This document shows, in pieces, positions 9,050 through 16,213 of a stretch of DNA of 56,908 nt. Every line of letters starts with the position of its first letter. Position 1 is the stretch's first letter. A program made the position numbers and the translations under genes. The stretch is taken from NCBI GenBank assembly GCA_030824805.1, contig JAPJRC010000007.1, forward strand, positions 1 through 56,908, read 5' to 3'. Under the pieces are notes generated by a model. That model had not been told where the DNA came from and ran no database searches. It was given only the letters and a program-made list of their open reading frames with translations. Source of the stretch: Micavibrio sp. (lineage in GTDB: Bacteria; Pseudomonadota; Alphaproteobacteria; Micavibrionales; Micavibrionaceae).

Positions 9050-9101
9050 GATGGAAATTCCTTTGTGCGAATAAATTTTGCCTTACGGCAATATTAAGCC
9101 G

Positions 9102-9644
9102 CTAGGCGCTCAAATCAAGCTGCGTTCCACGGCGTGCGCCAAAGGGTGTCGCTTGCAGCGGGTCGGAAGGGGCAGCGCCGCCCGTAAGAATAAAAGGGTC
9201 TGTGACCGTGTAATTGGGTGTGACCTGTGTAAGGCTTTCGCCGGATTCGTCGCGGAAACGCTGGGTACGGCGGAATGTGCCGCCGCCTTCGCGGTCCAGA
9301 ACTTCTTCGTATTCGGTGATGTTTCCCGATGGGTTTTGCTGGTAAACCGTGCGGCGCGCCCCGCGTTCCGTAAAAGCAAAATCTTCCACACGGGTAAAGG
9401 CGCGGCCGTCTTCGCGTTCAAAGGTTTTTGTGAGGCGATAGCCGTTTTCCAGCTCCTGACGTGATTCCGAAACCAGCCTTGTGCCGCTTGTTTCGAAACT
9501 GGCGGGCGTTTGGGTTACGGTGGGAAGATTGTCTACTACGGCACGTGTCGCCGGTTGCGCGCTGGATGTAGGGGCGCGATAGGCCTGCGCCCGTTTAAGG
9601 GTGGCCAGAGAATCGGGCAGTGAAGTGGAAACCGCGAGATCCAT
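9102..9644 (-). CDS. Hypothetical protein, polar, with an Arg/Thr-rich repeat-like core
   Basis: 180 residues, not recognised. There is no signal peptide or membrane segment. The first 55 residues are Ser/Ala/Thr-rich and probably disordered. From about residue 60 the chain alternates charged beta-like strands: ENGYRLTKTFEREDGRAFTRVEDFAF, then TERGARRTVYQQ, then GGTFRRTQRFRDESGESL, which look like degenerate repeats of a YRLT/FTRV/FRRT unit. It ends with a low-complexity segment. It faces away from the downstream plus-strand gene, and 52 bases separate it from bdhA, so it may belong to a different transcript. Function unknown. Confidence 0.65.
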   Translation of the reverse strand: MDLAVSTSLPDSLATLKRAQAYRAPTSSAQPATRAVVDNLPTVTQTPASFETSGTRLVSESRQELENGYRLTKTFEREDGRAFTRVEDFAFTERGARRTVYQQNPSGNITEYEEVLDREGGGTFRRTQRFRDESGESLTQVTPNYTVTDPFILTGGAAPSDPLQATPFGARRGTQLDLSA

Positions 9645-9852
9645 TACGCCGTGGTAAAAACCTGTTGTTATGTTTTATGGTAAGAAATACGCCGCAGGAA
9701 CAAAATATCAATCGATTGTTATTAAAAGACCGAGATTTCGTCCAGTGGCCAACGTTACCCATCCCCTTGTTTTTTATATCCATACACTTGCCAAGCGCTG
9801 TCCGGTTTTCTAAGTTTGGATGTTCCCTTATGGTAGCAGAGCCGGAAACGAC

Positions 9853-10773
9853 ATGACAAATTCGTTACGCAATTTCATAAGCTATATTTCGTGGCCGCTT
9901 CTTTTAGCCGCCAGCATCGCTGCAACTATTGTCGGATTTGAGACAACGCATCCGATTATTGCATTCAATATCGTTTATCTGTGCCTGATTATCGCGCTGT
10001 TTTTCCTTGAGCGCTTCATGCCGCACGAGCGCAAATGGCAGGAAAGCGATGGGCAATTGTTCGCAGATCTCGCGCATACTGTTCTTTCCAAAGGTGTGGT
10101 GCAGGCTCTGGTGGCATTCGCGAGCATCTTCGGGCTTACGAAATTGATCACCCCTTTGACCGACGAAGGCTATGGCATCTGGCCCCGTGACTGGCCGCTT
10201 GTTGCGCAGGTGATTCTAGGCTTGGTTACGGCAGAATTTGGTTTGTATTGGGCGCACCGCTTAAGCCATGAATTCCATCCGCTGTGGCGTTTTCATGCTG
10301 TACACCATTCGGTAACCAAGCTTTGGATCGTCAACACGGGCCGTTTTCATTTTATCAATTCGCTGGTGAGTATTGTTTTGGGTACGGGCGTTCTTATTGT
10401 TCTAGGTGCGCCGCTTGAAGTTGTGCTTTGGCTATCGGCTGTTACCGCTTATATCGGTGTGCTCACGCATTGCAATGTCGAAATGAATTTCTTCAAGCCG
10501 CTGTCTTATATCTTCAATACGCCGGAACTTCACCGCTGGCATCACTCGAAACGCTTGCGTGAAGGCAATAAAAACTACGGTGAAAATCTTGTGCTGTGGG
10601 ACCAGATATTTGGCACGTTTTTCATCGATACGGGCAGGCGCCCGCCCGTCAACATTGGGATCACCCAAACCATGCCACCGCGCTTTTCCGAACAGCTTGT
10701 ATGGCCTTTCAAAGATATGAGTCTCCGATTCAAACCCTACGATAAAAAGAAATCCGAAGAGCTTACGTTATAA
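9853..10773 (+). CDS. Sterol desaturase/fatty acid hydroxylase family membrane protein
   Basis: Integral-membrane di-iron enzyme family, 306 residues, with about four helices before the catalytic part. The histidine clusters expected of the family are present in order: HRLSH near residue 140, HAVHH near 152, and HRWHH near 240. A further single His (THCNVEMN) lies between. The family includes C-4 sterol oxidases, carotenoid and sphingolipid hydroxylases and many bacterial proteins of unknown substrate. An in-frame ATG at 9820 would add 11 residues, but neither start has a strong ribosome site; the internal one gives the more typical N-terminus. It stands alone on the plus strand. Confidence 0.87.
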   Translation: MTNSLRNFISYISWPLLLAASIAATIVGFETTHPIIAFNIVYLCLIIALFFLERFMPHERKWQESDGQLFADLAHTVLSKGVVQALVAFASIFGLTKLITPLTDEGYGIWPRDWPLVAQVILGLVTAEFGLYWAHRLSHEFHPLWRFHAVHHSVTKLWIVNTGRFHFINSLVSIVLGTGVLIVLGAPLEVVLWLSAVTAYIGVLTHCNVEMNFFKPLSYIFNTPELHRWHHSKRLREGNKNYGENLVLWDQIFGTFFIDTGRRPPVNIGITQTMPPRFSEQLVWPFKDMSLRFKPYDKKKSEELTL

Positions 10774-10877
10774 GCCGCTAATATAATTGAAAAATACAAG
10801 GAAGTTGCAGTTTCCATAAGCTTTTTCATAAAATATTAATAGGGGTTCTATACTGTTGTGGGAAATAAGGGACTGTC

Positions 10878-11180
10878 ATGTCAGAGAGCAGAGTTACAGG
10901 TTGCCGATTCCTCGAAGGGGAAACAGGGCTTATGGTGGTGGCGTTGGCGGGTAGACTCCCGTACGAGCCAAATCCTTACACGTTGCGCGCAACCGACCAA
11001 GAGGTTGTATTGAAGGCGGGCAACGAGGAAGTCGCGCGTTTTGCTTTTAAAAACTCCGATGTTTTTAACAGGCTGACACACCTTTCCATGATCGGAGTGA
11101 TCGAATGCCTGCCGGACGAGCCATTCCGCGGCGAGGTTACCAATATGATGTATGTGCAAACCATGAGGACACCCCAATGA
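10878..11180 (+). CDS. Hypothetical small protein, first of a coupled pair
   Basis: 100 residues, unrecognised. Soluble, with no signal peptide. It begins MSESRVTGCRF and has a beta-rich look (LMVVALAGRL, EVVLKAGNEEVARFAFK). The stop overlaps the start of the next small gene as ATGA, so the two are co-translated and probably act together. It is preceded by an AT-rich stretch (10,790-10,860) that could hold the promoter; a GGGA-type ribosome site lies at about 10,868. Confidence 0.65.
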   Translation: MSESRVTGCRFLEGETGLMVVALAGRLPYEPNPYTLRATDQEVVLKAGNEEVARFAFKNSDVFNRLTHLSMIGVIECLPDEPFRGEVTNMMYVQTMRTPQ

Positions 11181-11401
11181 GCGGTATAGAAATATATACG
11201 CCTGTGTCTGAGGCGCTGGGCAGCAGTTTCAAAGATCTAGGCGGAGCCGGTGAAATGCCGACCAACCTGATGCAGGGCTTGGCCGCAAACGGCCTTACCC
11301 AAACGGCTTCCGATCACAGCATTGGTCAGGATCAGGGCTTTGATGCGGTTCTGAAGGCTCCGGCCGCAACATCCAAACCCACCCCGATGAAACTGGGTTA
11401 A
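11177..11401 (+). CDS. Hypothetical small protein, second of a coupled pair
   Basis: 74 residues, unrecognised. Its ATG overlaps the preceding stop (ATGA). It is rich in Gly, Ala and Thr, with no hydrophobic segment; the stretch SEALGSSFKDLGGAGEMPTN could form an amphipathic helix. Its size and coupling suggest a partner of the preceding protein. Base composition matches the surroundings. Confidence 0.6.
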   Translation: MSGIEIYTPVSEALGSSFKDLGGAGEMPTNLMQGLAANGLTQTASDHSIGQDQGFDAVLKAPAATSKPTPMKLG

Positions 11402-11472
11402 TCATCTCCTCATTGACCGCTTGTTAGGTTGATGTCATACATAAGTATGACAACCTTGGCGCGTGGGGTTCC

Positions 11473-12504
11473 GTGTCTTTCAAAACCGCTCTCATTACCG
11501 GAATTACCGGGCAGGACGGGGCCATATTGGCCCGTATACTTTTGGAAAAAGGCTATCGGGTAGCGGGATTACGGGGTTACTCGCCGGTCGACGACACAGA
11601 ACGGCTGATTGGTTTTTCAAAAGACATCGATCTTTTTTATGCCGATATGACGGACCATTCCAGTCTTGTCCGCGTCCTTCAGCAGACCCGGCCCGACGAG
11701 ATATACAACCTTGCGGCGATGAGCCATGTGCAGGTGAGTTTTTCCATGCCCGAATATACAAGTAACGTGAATGCGCAAGGCGTTACGCGCCTGCTCGACG
11801 CCATGCGCGTGCTGGGCATGGAGAAAACACGGTTCTATCAGGCCTCAAGTTCCGAGATGTTCGGCAACGCGCCGGCGCCCCAGAATGAAGACACGGCGTT
11901 TGCGCCTTGCAGTCCATATGGCGTGGCCAAACTCTCTGCATACTGGATGGTGCGGACATATCGCGAAGCCTACGGTTTTCATGCCAGCAACGGCATCCTG
12001 TTCAACCATGAGAGCGCGCTGCGGGGCGAGCAGTTTGTTACTCGCAAAATAACCAAGGCCGTCGGGGAGTTTGCCATGGGACGCAAAGAACCTTTGTGCC
12101 TAGGCAATCTTGAGGCACGGCGCGATTGGGGGCATGCCGCCGATTACATGACCGGCGCATGGATGATGCTGCAACAGGAAGAGCCGGATGATTATGTGCT
12201 GGCCACTGGGGAGACATACAGTGTTCGTGAATTTGTGGAACGAGCGTTCGCAGCATCCGGACGGCAGGTTATATGGCATGGTGAGGGTGTTGATGAAACC
12301 TGCCATGACAGATACAGCGGTCAGAAGCTTGTAACGATTGATCCTTCGTTGTTCCGCCCGCAGGAGATCCACTGCCTTGTGGGCGATAGTACAAAGGCGC
12401 GGACGATATTGGGCTGGAGGCCCGAAAGATCTTTCGATGATCTAATACGCGAAATGGTCGAGGCAGACTCTCCCGCGGCTACGGGGCGCAGATTATATGG
12501 GTGA
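11473..12504 (+). CDS. gmd: GDP-mannose 4,6-dehydratase
   Basis: Converts GDP-D-mannose to GDP-4-keto-6-deoxy-D-mannose, the first step toward GDP-L-fucose or GDP-rhamnose for surface polysaccharide. 343 residues, close to the family norm. The NADP loop GITGQDGA is at about 10-17, the catalytic YxxxK (Tyr149, Lys153) lies in CSPYGVAKLSAYW, and the signature LFNHESALRGEQFVTRKIT is intact, as is RRDWGHAADYM. The start is GTG at 11473, chosen because the product then begins exactly at the canonical TALITGITGQDG motif. The gene overlaps fcl by 8 bases. Confidence 0.95.
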   Translation: MSFKTALITGITGQDGAILARILLEKGYRVAGLRGYSPVDDTERLIGFSKDIDLFYADMTDHSSLVRVLQQTRPDEIYNLAAMSHVQVSFSMPEYTSNVNAQGVTRLLDAMRVLGMEKTRFYQASSSEMFGNAPAPQNEDTAFAPCSPYGVAKLSAYWMVRTYREAYGFHASNGILFNHESALRGEQFVTRKITKAVGEFAMGRKEPLCLGNLEARRDWGHAADYMTGAWMMLQQEEPDDYVLATGETYSVREFVERAFAASGRQVIWHGEGVDETCHDRYSGQKLVTIDPSLFRPQEIHCLVGDSTKARTILGWRPERSFDDLIREMVEADSPAATGRRLYG

Positions 12505-13438
12505 CTTTTCTCTAAACCGAAAGCGTGTGTGGGTCGCAGGGGAAACAGGCCTGGTAGGACGTGCCATTGTTCGGGCCTTGGAACGTTGTAATGTCCAATT
12601 GCTTTCCGCGCCACATTGGACACTCGATCTTACGGATCAAAAAGCAACCTTTGAATGGATAGCGCGCAACAAGCCCGATGCCATTTTCATGGCGGCTGCA
12701 AAAGTGGGGGGCATTGGTGCGAATGCGGCATATCCTGCTGATTTTATCCGTGACAATCTCGCCATGGCGCATAACGTTATCGAAGGGGCGCACAGAGCCG
12801 AGGTTTCCCGACTGTTGTTTTTAGGTTCATCCTGCATCTATCCCAGGCTTGCGCCGCAACCGATAGGAGAAGAGGCGCTGCTTACAGGGCCTCTGGAAGA
12901 AACCAACGAAGCCTATGCGGTTGCGAAAATCGCAGGCTTGAAAATGTGCCAGTTTTACAGACGTCAATTTGGCCGTTCCTATGTGTCTGCAATGCCTACC
13001 AATCTTTATGGCCCTTACGATAGGTTTGATCCGCAAGCGTCACATGTCATTCCTGCCATGATGTTGAAGTTCCATAAGGCAAAAGACGTTGTGGAATTGT
13101 GGGGAACGGGAAATCCGCTGCGGGAATTCCTGCATGTCGATGATCTTGCGCGGGCTTTGATCGTTATGATGGAACGTTATGACGGAGACATGCATATCAA
13201 CATCGGCAGCAGCGAGGAAGTAAGCATTGCAACGCTTGCAGATATGATAAAAAACGTGACAGGTTTTTCAGGGGAAATCCGCTTTGACGCATCAAAGCCT
13301 GACGGCACACCGCGCAAATTTCTGGATTCCTCTAAGATGCGCGCTCTTGGGTGGCGTCCGGAGATTTCTTTACAGCAAGGCCTTCACGATACATATGCCT
13401 GGTATTGCAAGAATGCCGATATGCGCAAGACGGCCTAA
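12497..13438 (+). CDS. fcl: GDP-L-fucose synthase (epimerase/reductase)
   Basis: Bifunctional 3,5-epimerase and 4-reductase producing GDP-L-fucose from the Gmd product; 313 residues, normal length. The nucleotide loop GETGLVG is at 15-21 (family usually GxxGMVG), SSCIYPRLAPQPI contains the catalytic Ser near 111, and Tyr140/Lys144 form the YxxxK. The MPTNLYGPYDRFDP and REFLHVDDLARA motifs are diagnostic. Overlap with gmd shows an operon. No glycosyltransferase or polymerase gene flanks the pair, so the fucose acceptor cannot be identified here. The stop overlaps that of the converging gene by a few bases. Confidence 0.95.
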   Translation: MGDFSLNRKRVWVAGETGLVGRAIVRALERCNVQLLSAPHWTLDLTDQKATFEWIARNKPDAIFMAAAKVGGIGANAAYPADFIRDNLAMAHNVIEGAHRAEVSRLLFLGSSCIYPRLAPQPIGEEALLTGPLEETNEAYAVAKIAGLKMCQFYRRQFGRSYVSAMPTNLYGPYDRFDPQASHVIPAMMLKFHKAKDVVELWGTGNPLREFLHVDDLARALIVMMERYDGDMHINIGSSEEVSIATLADMIKNVTGFSGEIRFDASKPDGTPRKFLDSSKMRALGWRPEISLQQGLHDTYAWYCKNADMRKTA

Positions 13439-13818
13439 GCCAGCGGACCTATTTTGCGCATAGTCACAAAGGTTAAATCTCCGCCATAGGATATTTGGCC
13501 GGACATCTGGATTTTATCCTCCTTGCGCGCCAGTTTTAGCACTGTTTTATACGTTACGGCTTCACGTGTGGGCGATCCATCAGGGCGTGTGAGCAGGAAA
13601 TCAATATCCGCTTCCTTCGGGTCCGCGGTCGATTTCATTTCAACTTCGTGTTCGTTCAGTATTGTAAAAGTGCTGGTCCACAGGCAGTTGGCGCGGTCGT
13701 AGCGGCGGGTTTGGCCGTTGCGTATTTCCGTCTCGCCATCGCTTTTCTTTTCCAGCGGGCCTTTGTAATCCGTTGTACTGGTAACCAGATATTTTCCGTC
13801 GAGAGGATGCGTGCTCAT
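13435..13818 (-). CDS. Hypothetical protein, small beta-rich domain
   Basis: 127 residues, not recognised. It begins MSTHPLDGKYLVTSTTDYKG and has alternating strands with a bias toward Thr, Lys and Glu; no signal peptide or membrane segment. The fold could be a small lipocalin-like or DUF-type barrel, which is only a guess. It converges on fcl, with 4 bases shared between the two gene ends, and stands 57 bases from the next minus-strand gene, so it may be the last gene of the XRE-GNAT transcript or independent. Confidence 0.6.
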   Translation of the reverse strand: MSTHPLDGKYLVTSTTDYKGPLEKKSDGETEIRNGQTRRYDRANCLWTSTFTILNEHEVEMKSTADPKEADIDFLLTRPDGSPTREAVTYKTVLKLARKEDKIQMSGQISYGGDLTFVTMRKIGPLA

Positions 13819-13875
13819 ATCTTTAGGATAGCAAAGTTTTGCTATTCAGAAACAATAAATCCGTCGATTTATCGG

Positions 13876-15150
13876 TTAGATATGATTGCCGGGTTTGCCG
13901 TTAAGGTCGGGCTTATGGTCGGCATGATACGGGAACTGCACTTTATCGGTAACAAAACGTGCAGGCTCGCTTTTTGCCATGTTGTCCAAACGGCCGTTTT
14001 CCAGCTGGAAAACGTGCAGACGGGATTTTGGATCGTCCGTCATGGTGTCTACTTTGAGATCGAGCTTGTTCTGCAGAAGATCGACCATGAATTCGTCTTT
14101 CTGGCTAATGTGCCAGCGGATATGGTTGTTGTGCGGGCCTGATTCATAGCTCTTTCTAAAGCTTGTCGCCTTTTCCAGCACGGAAAGCATCACGTCCGTT
14201 TTGACTTGCTCGCTAAGATTTGGTGCGAAAGACGGGCTTTCGAGGTGCAGGCCTTCTTTCAACTGGAAGGTCGAGAAGTGAATCCAGCCGGGCGTTACGG
14301 CAAGCACTTCGTTCGGGTTGTTTTTATTGCGCGTGATGTAGCCTTTGAAAGGAAGTGCGCCAGACCCGTCGATGATGGCGGGGGACAGACCAACCTTATA
14401 CAGATCGGGCAAGTCATTCGGCGACAGTGGCTTCGTTTCATACGGGCTGCGGCGCGGACCTACGGGACGGCCCGTTATATCCGAGAAAAGCTTGTGACGG
14501 TGTTCCTGCAGCAGAAGCTCGTTGGCAGAAATGGTTATTTTGCCGATTTCTTCCGGTGTTTTTGCGCCGAGCTTTTTGGTAACGAAATCCAGAACCTGCT
14601 GGTTACGGCCATCGGTCGCCCATTGCAGATATTTGCAATTGTCCGAAAGCGTTCTGGCGGCCAGTTCCTGGAAGAGGACCTTTGCTACGCCTTGGTTGCG
14701 GAAGCTGTCGTTGATGTAGAAATCTTCGCAGTAGGCGACCTTGTCGCCTTTTTCGTCGACCGTTTGATAATAGATTGCATAAGCCACAGGCATTTTGCCT
14801 TCTGCATGCAAAACGAAACCGCGAATGGTGCTGCCATGCTCGCTGAGGTATTTTTTCAGTGTATTTTCGTCTTTTCTTGCGTTGCAGCCGTGAAGGTTTG
14901 CCTGGCAACCGATAATCCATTGCAAATCGCCAACGGTGAGCGGCGTGCCGCTGCCACGAAGGATGTCATGTATGTCGTAGGCGCGAACCGGCAGCATCCG
15001 CGGCTCGTTCTTGCCGTTTGTATTCGATGGGTCGCGCGCAGTTCTCTCATGCTCCGCATTAGAGTCGGGAGCATTGCGAACGACTTCAAAGTGGCTGCCC
15101 ACTTTGGGGGTGCCGTCGGAACCCATATTTGAACTAATTGCAGATGACAT
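13876..15150 (-). CDS. GNAT-family N-acetyltransferase with a second, degenerate domain
   Basis: 424 residues, about twice a single GNAT domain. The N-terminal 55 residues are disordered. A GNAT domain spans about 60-200: DFYINDSFRNQGVAKVLFQEL is the acetyl-CoA-binding motif A (Q/RxxGxG/A) and is followed by a motif-B-like ATDGRNQQVLDFVTKKLG. The second half (about 235-400) has the size of another GNAT domain, but the Q/RxxGxG loop is not evident, so it may be a degenerate copy used for substrate binding. It is 5 bases downstream of the XRE regulator, so they form an operon. Substrate unknown; peptide, protein N-terminus or amino-sugar are all possible. Confidence 0.75.
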   Translation of the reverse strand: MSSAISSNMGSDGTPKVGSHFEVVRNAPDSNAEHERTARDPSNTNGKNEPRMLPVRAYDIHDILRGSGTPLTVGDLQWIIGCQANLHGCNARKDENTLKKYLSEHGSTIRGFVLHAEGKMPVAYAIYYQTVDEKGDKVAYCEDFYINDSFRNQGVAKVLFQELAARTLSDNCKYLQWATDGRNQQVLDFVTKKLGAKTPEEIGKITISANELLLQEHRHKLFSDITGRPVGPRRSPYETKPLSPNDLPDLYKVGLSPAIIDGSGALPFKGYITRNKNNPNEVLAVTPGWIHFSTFQLKEGLHLESPSFAPNLSEQVKTDVMLSVLEKATSFRKSYESGPHNNHIRWHISQKDEFMVDLLQNKLDLKVDTMTDDPKSRLHVFQLENGRLDNMAKSEPARFVTDKVQFPYHADHKPDLNGKPGNHI

Positions 15151-15155
15151 ACTTG

Positions 15156-15848
15156 TTAAGCCTTATTCGCGCGGTATTTATCCGGAATTATTGATTTGTC
15201 GATCAAATCCACCGGTGGACGTATCGCATTGTCCCAAAGATTGTTGAATTGCAGGCGGTAAGCTTCAGCAACCAATGGAAAACTATTGATGATGATCGTA
15301 GGTTCCGGTTCAAACAGAATGATGCAAAGCTTGTCGCCATAAACAATAAACGGCACAGCGAGGAATTGCTTGGAGGGTATCCAGCGGTATTCCGCGTAAC
15401 TCTTTGCAGGAAAATAAGAGTCGCCCTCTTTTTGAATGATCTTGAAAGATTTCTTTTGCAGGCTCTGCATTCTTTCAACGTGCGGGTAGGCCTCTTCGCC
15501 CAGCCAGTCCGCGAATTTCGTGTCGTCGACATAGGCCTGCAGAACTTCGCGGCTGTCGCTCTTAAGTGTTTCATAAACATCGAAGGAGAATGTGTGGAAG
15601 CCTTCAATACCTTTAAGTACCTGTACATCCGCATGCTTCTTGCGGATGCCGTCCATACCCACAAATTCAATGCCAGAGTTTTCAAATGTCTTGCGGATCG
15701 TGGTCAGCGTGCTTTCGCGCGGCGTCGTTTGTCCGTTCTCAATGGCGCCAATGGATGTCGCAGAAATTCCCGTGCGCTGGGCCAAATCCTGCTGGCTCCA
15801 GTTCAAAATTCCGCGTGCTCCCCGTATTTGCGCCGTCGTAATGGACAT
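15156..15848 (-). CDS. XRE-family transcriptional regulator with a C-terminal sensor-like domain
   Basis: 230 residues. The N-terminal helix-turn-helix runs from about residue 6 to 55 (QIRGARGILNWSQQDLAQRT, then GISATSIGAIENGQTTPRES), a phage-Cro/XRE type that also matches many alphaproteobacterial regulators. The C-terminal 150 residues carry no motif I can name; the segment FIVYGDKLCIILFEPEPTIIINS resembles a beta-hairpin of a small ligand domain. It starts the operon with the GNAT protein 5 bases downstream, so it probably controls its own operon in response to a signal. It is not a phage remnant as far as can be seen: no other phage gene is near. Confidence 0.85.
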   Translation of the reverse strand: MSITTAQIRGARGILNWSQQDLAQRTGISATSIGAIENGQTTPRESTLTTIRKTFENSGIEFVGMDGIRKKHADVQVLKGIEGFHTFSFDVYETLKSDSREVLQAYVDDTKFADWLGEEAYPHVERMQSLQKKSFKIIQKEGDSYFPAKSYAEYRWIPSKQFLAVPFIVYGDKLCIILFEPEPTIIINSFPLVAEAYRLQFNNLWDNAIRPPVDLIDKSIIPDKYRANKA

Positions 15849-15974
15849 TTTCTATAATACTTTCATTAAGATAAAAGCTATTAGTGACTTTTCTCAAGCC
15901 TTGCTTGGGGATTTTAATACCCCAATCTGTAAAATGAGGCAAGCTAAAATCGTTAAATTTTCGTAAAAAATTTG

Positions 15975-16181
15975 TTGACAAAATCCCTAGAGTTTAGGAA
16001 TGTCCCAACCATAGCTTGGATTTTATTCAAGTTAGCCTGTATCGGGGGCTTTCGTTGGTTCCCCACTCACACGGTTCCCGGGCAGGCAAGGGTGTACACT
16101 AACGGCAGTATAAGAGGAGGGGCTAACCCCCCACACACACGGCGGAGCGCTCTGGGCAACCAGAGCCTCCGTTTTGTTTTT
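15975..16181 (+). ncRNA. Candidate free-standing structured RNA with its own terminator
   Basis: The 365-base gap between the XRE gene and the M3 peptidase gene holds no ORF. A TTGACA at 15975-15980 could be a -35 element for a start near 16,000; the -10 is weak. GUUAGCC (16031-16037) pairs with GGCUAAC (16121-16127), enclosing a folded core containing GGGG/CCCC and CGG/CCG hairpins. A competing pairing GCCUG (16035-16039) with CAGGC (16084-16088) is also possible. The RNA ends in a strong CG-rich hairpin (16143-16171) followed by TTTTGTTTTT. Since it converges on the neighbouring gene, it cannot be a leader. 6S RNA is one possibility, but I could not match a consensus. Start approximate. Confidence 0.55.
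16143..16181 (+). terminator. Intrinsic terminator of the RNA candidate
   Basis: CGGAG-CGCTCTGG arm (16143-16155, one bulged C) pairs with CCAGAGC-CTCCG (16160-16171) around GCAA, followed by TTTTGTTTTT. It works on the plus strand only; the minus strand has no T run, so it does not terminate the facing peptidase gene. Confidence 0.8.
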
Positions 16182-16213
16182 GGCGTATTTGATATGTGGT
16201 TCGGGCCAAGGAC

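Noticed and set aside
16000..16140. tRNA, tmRNA or RNase P RNA in the intergenic region
   Set aside because: No acceptor-stem and CCA pattern, no tag peptide frame, and none of the conserved RNase P or tmRNA sequence blocks could be matched by eye.
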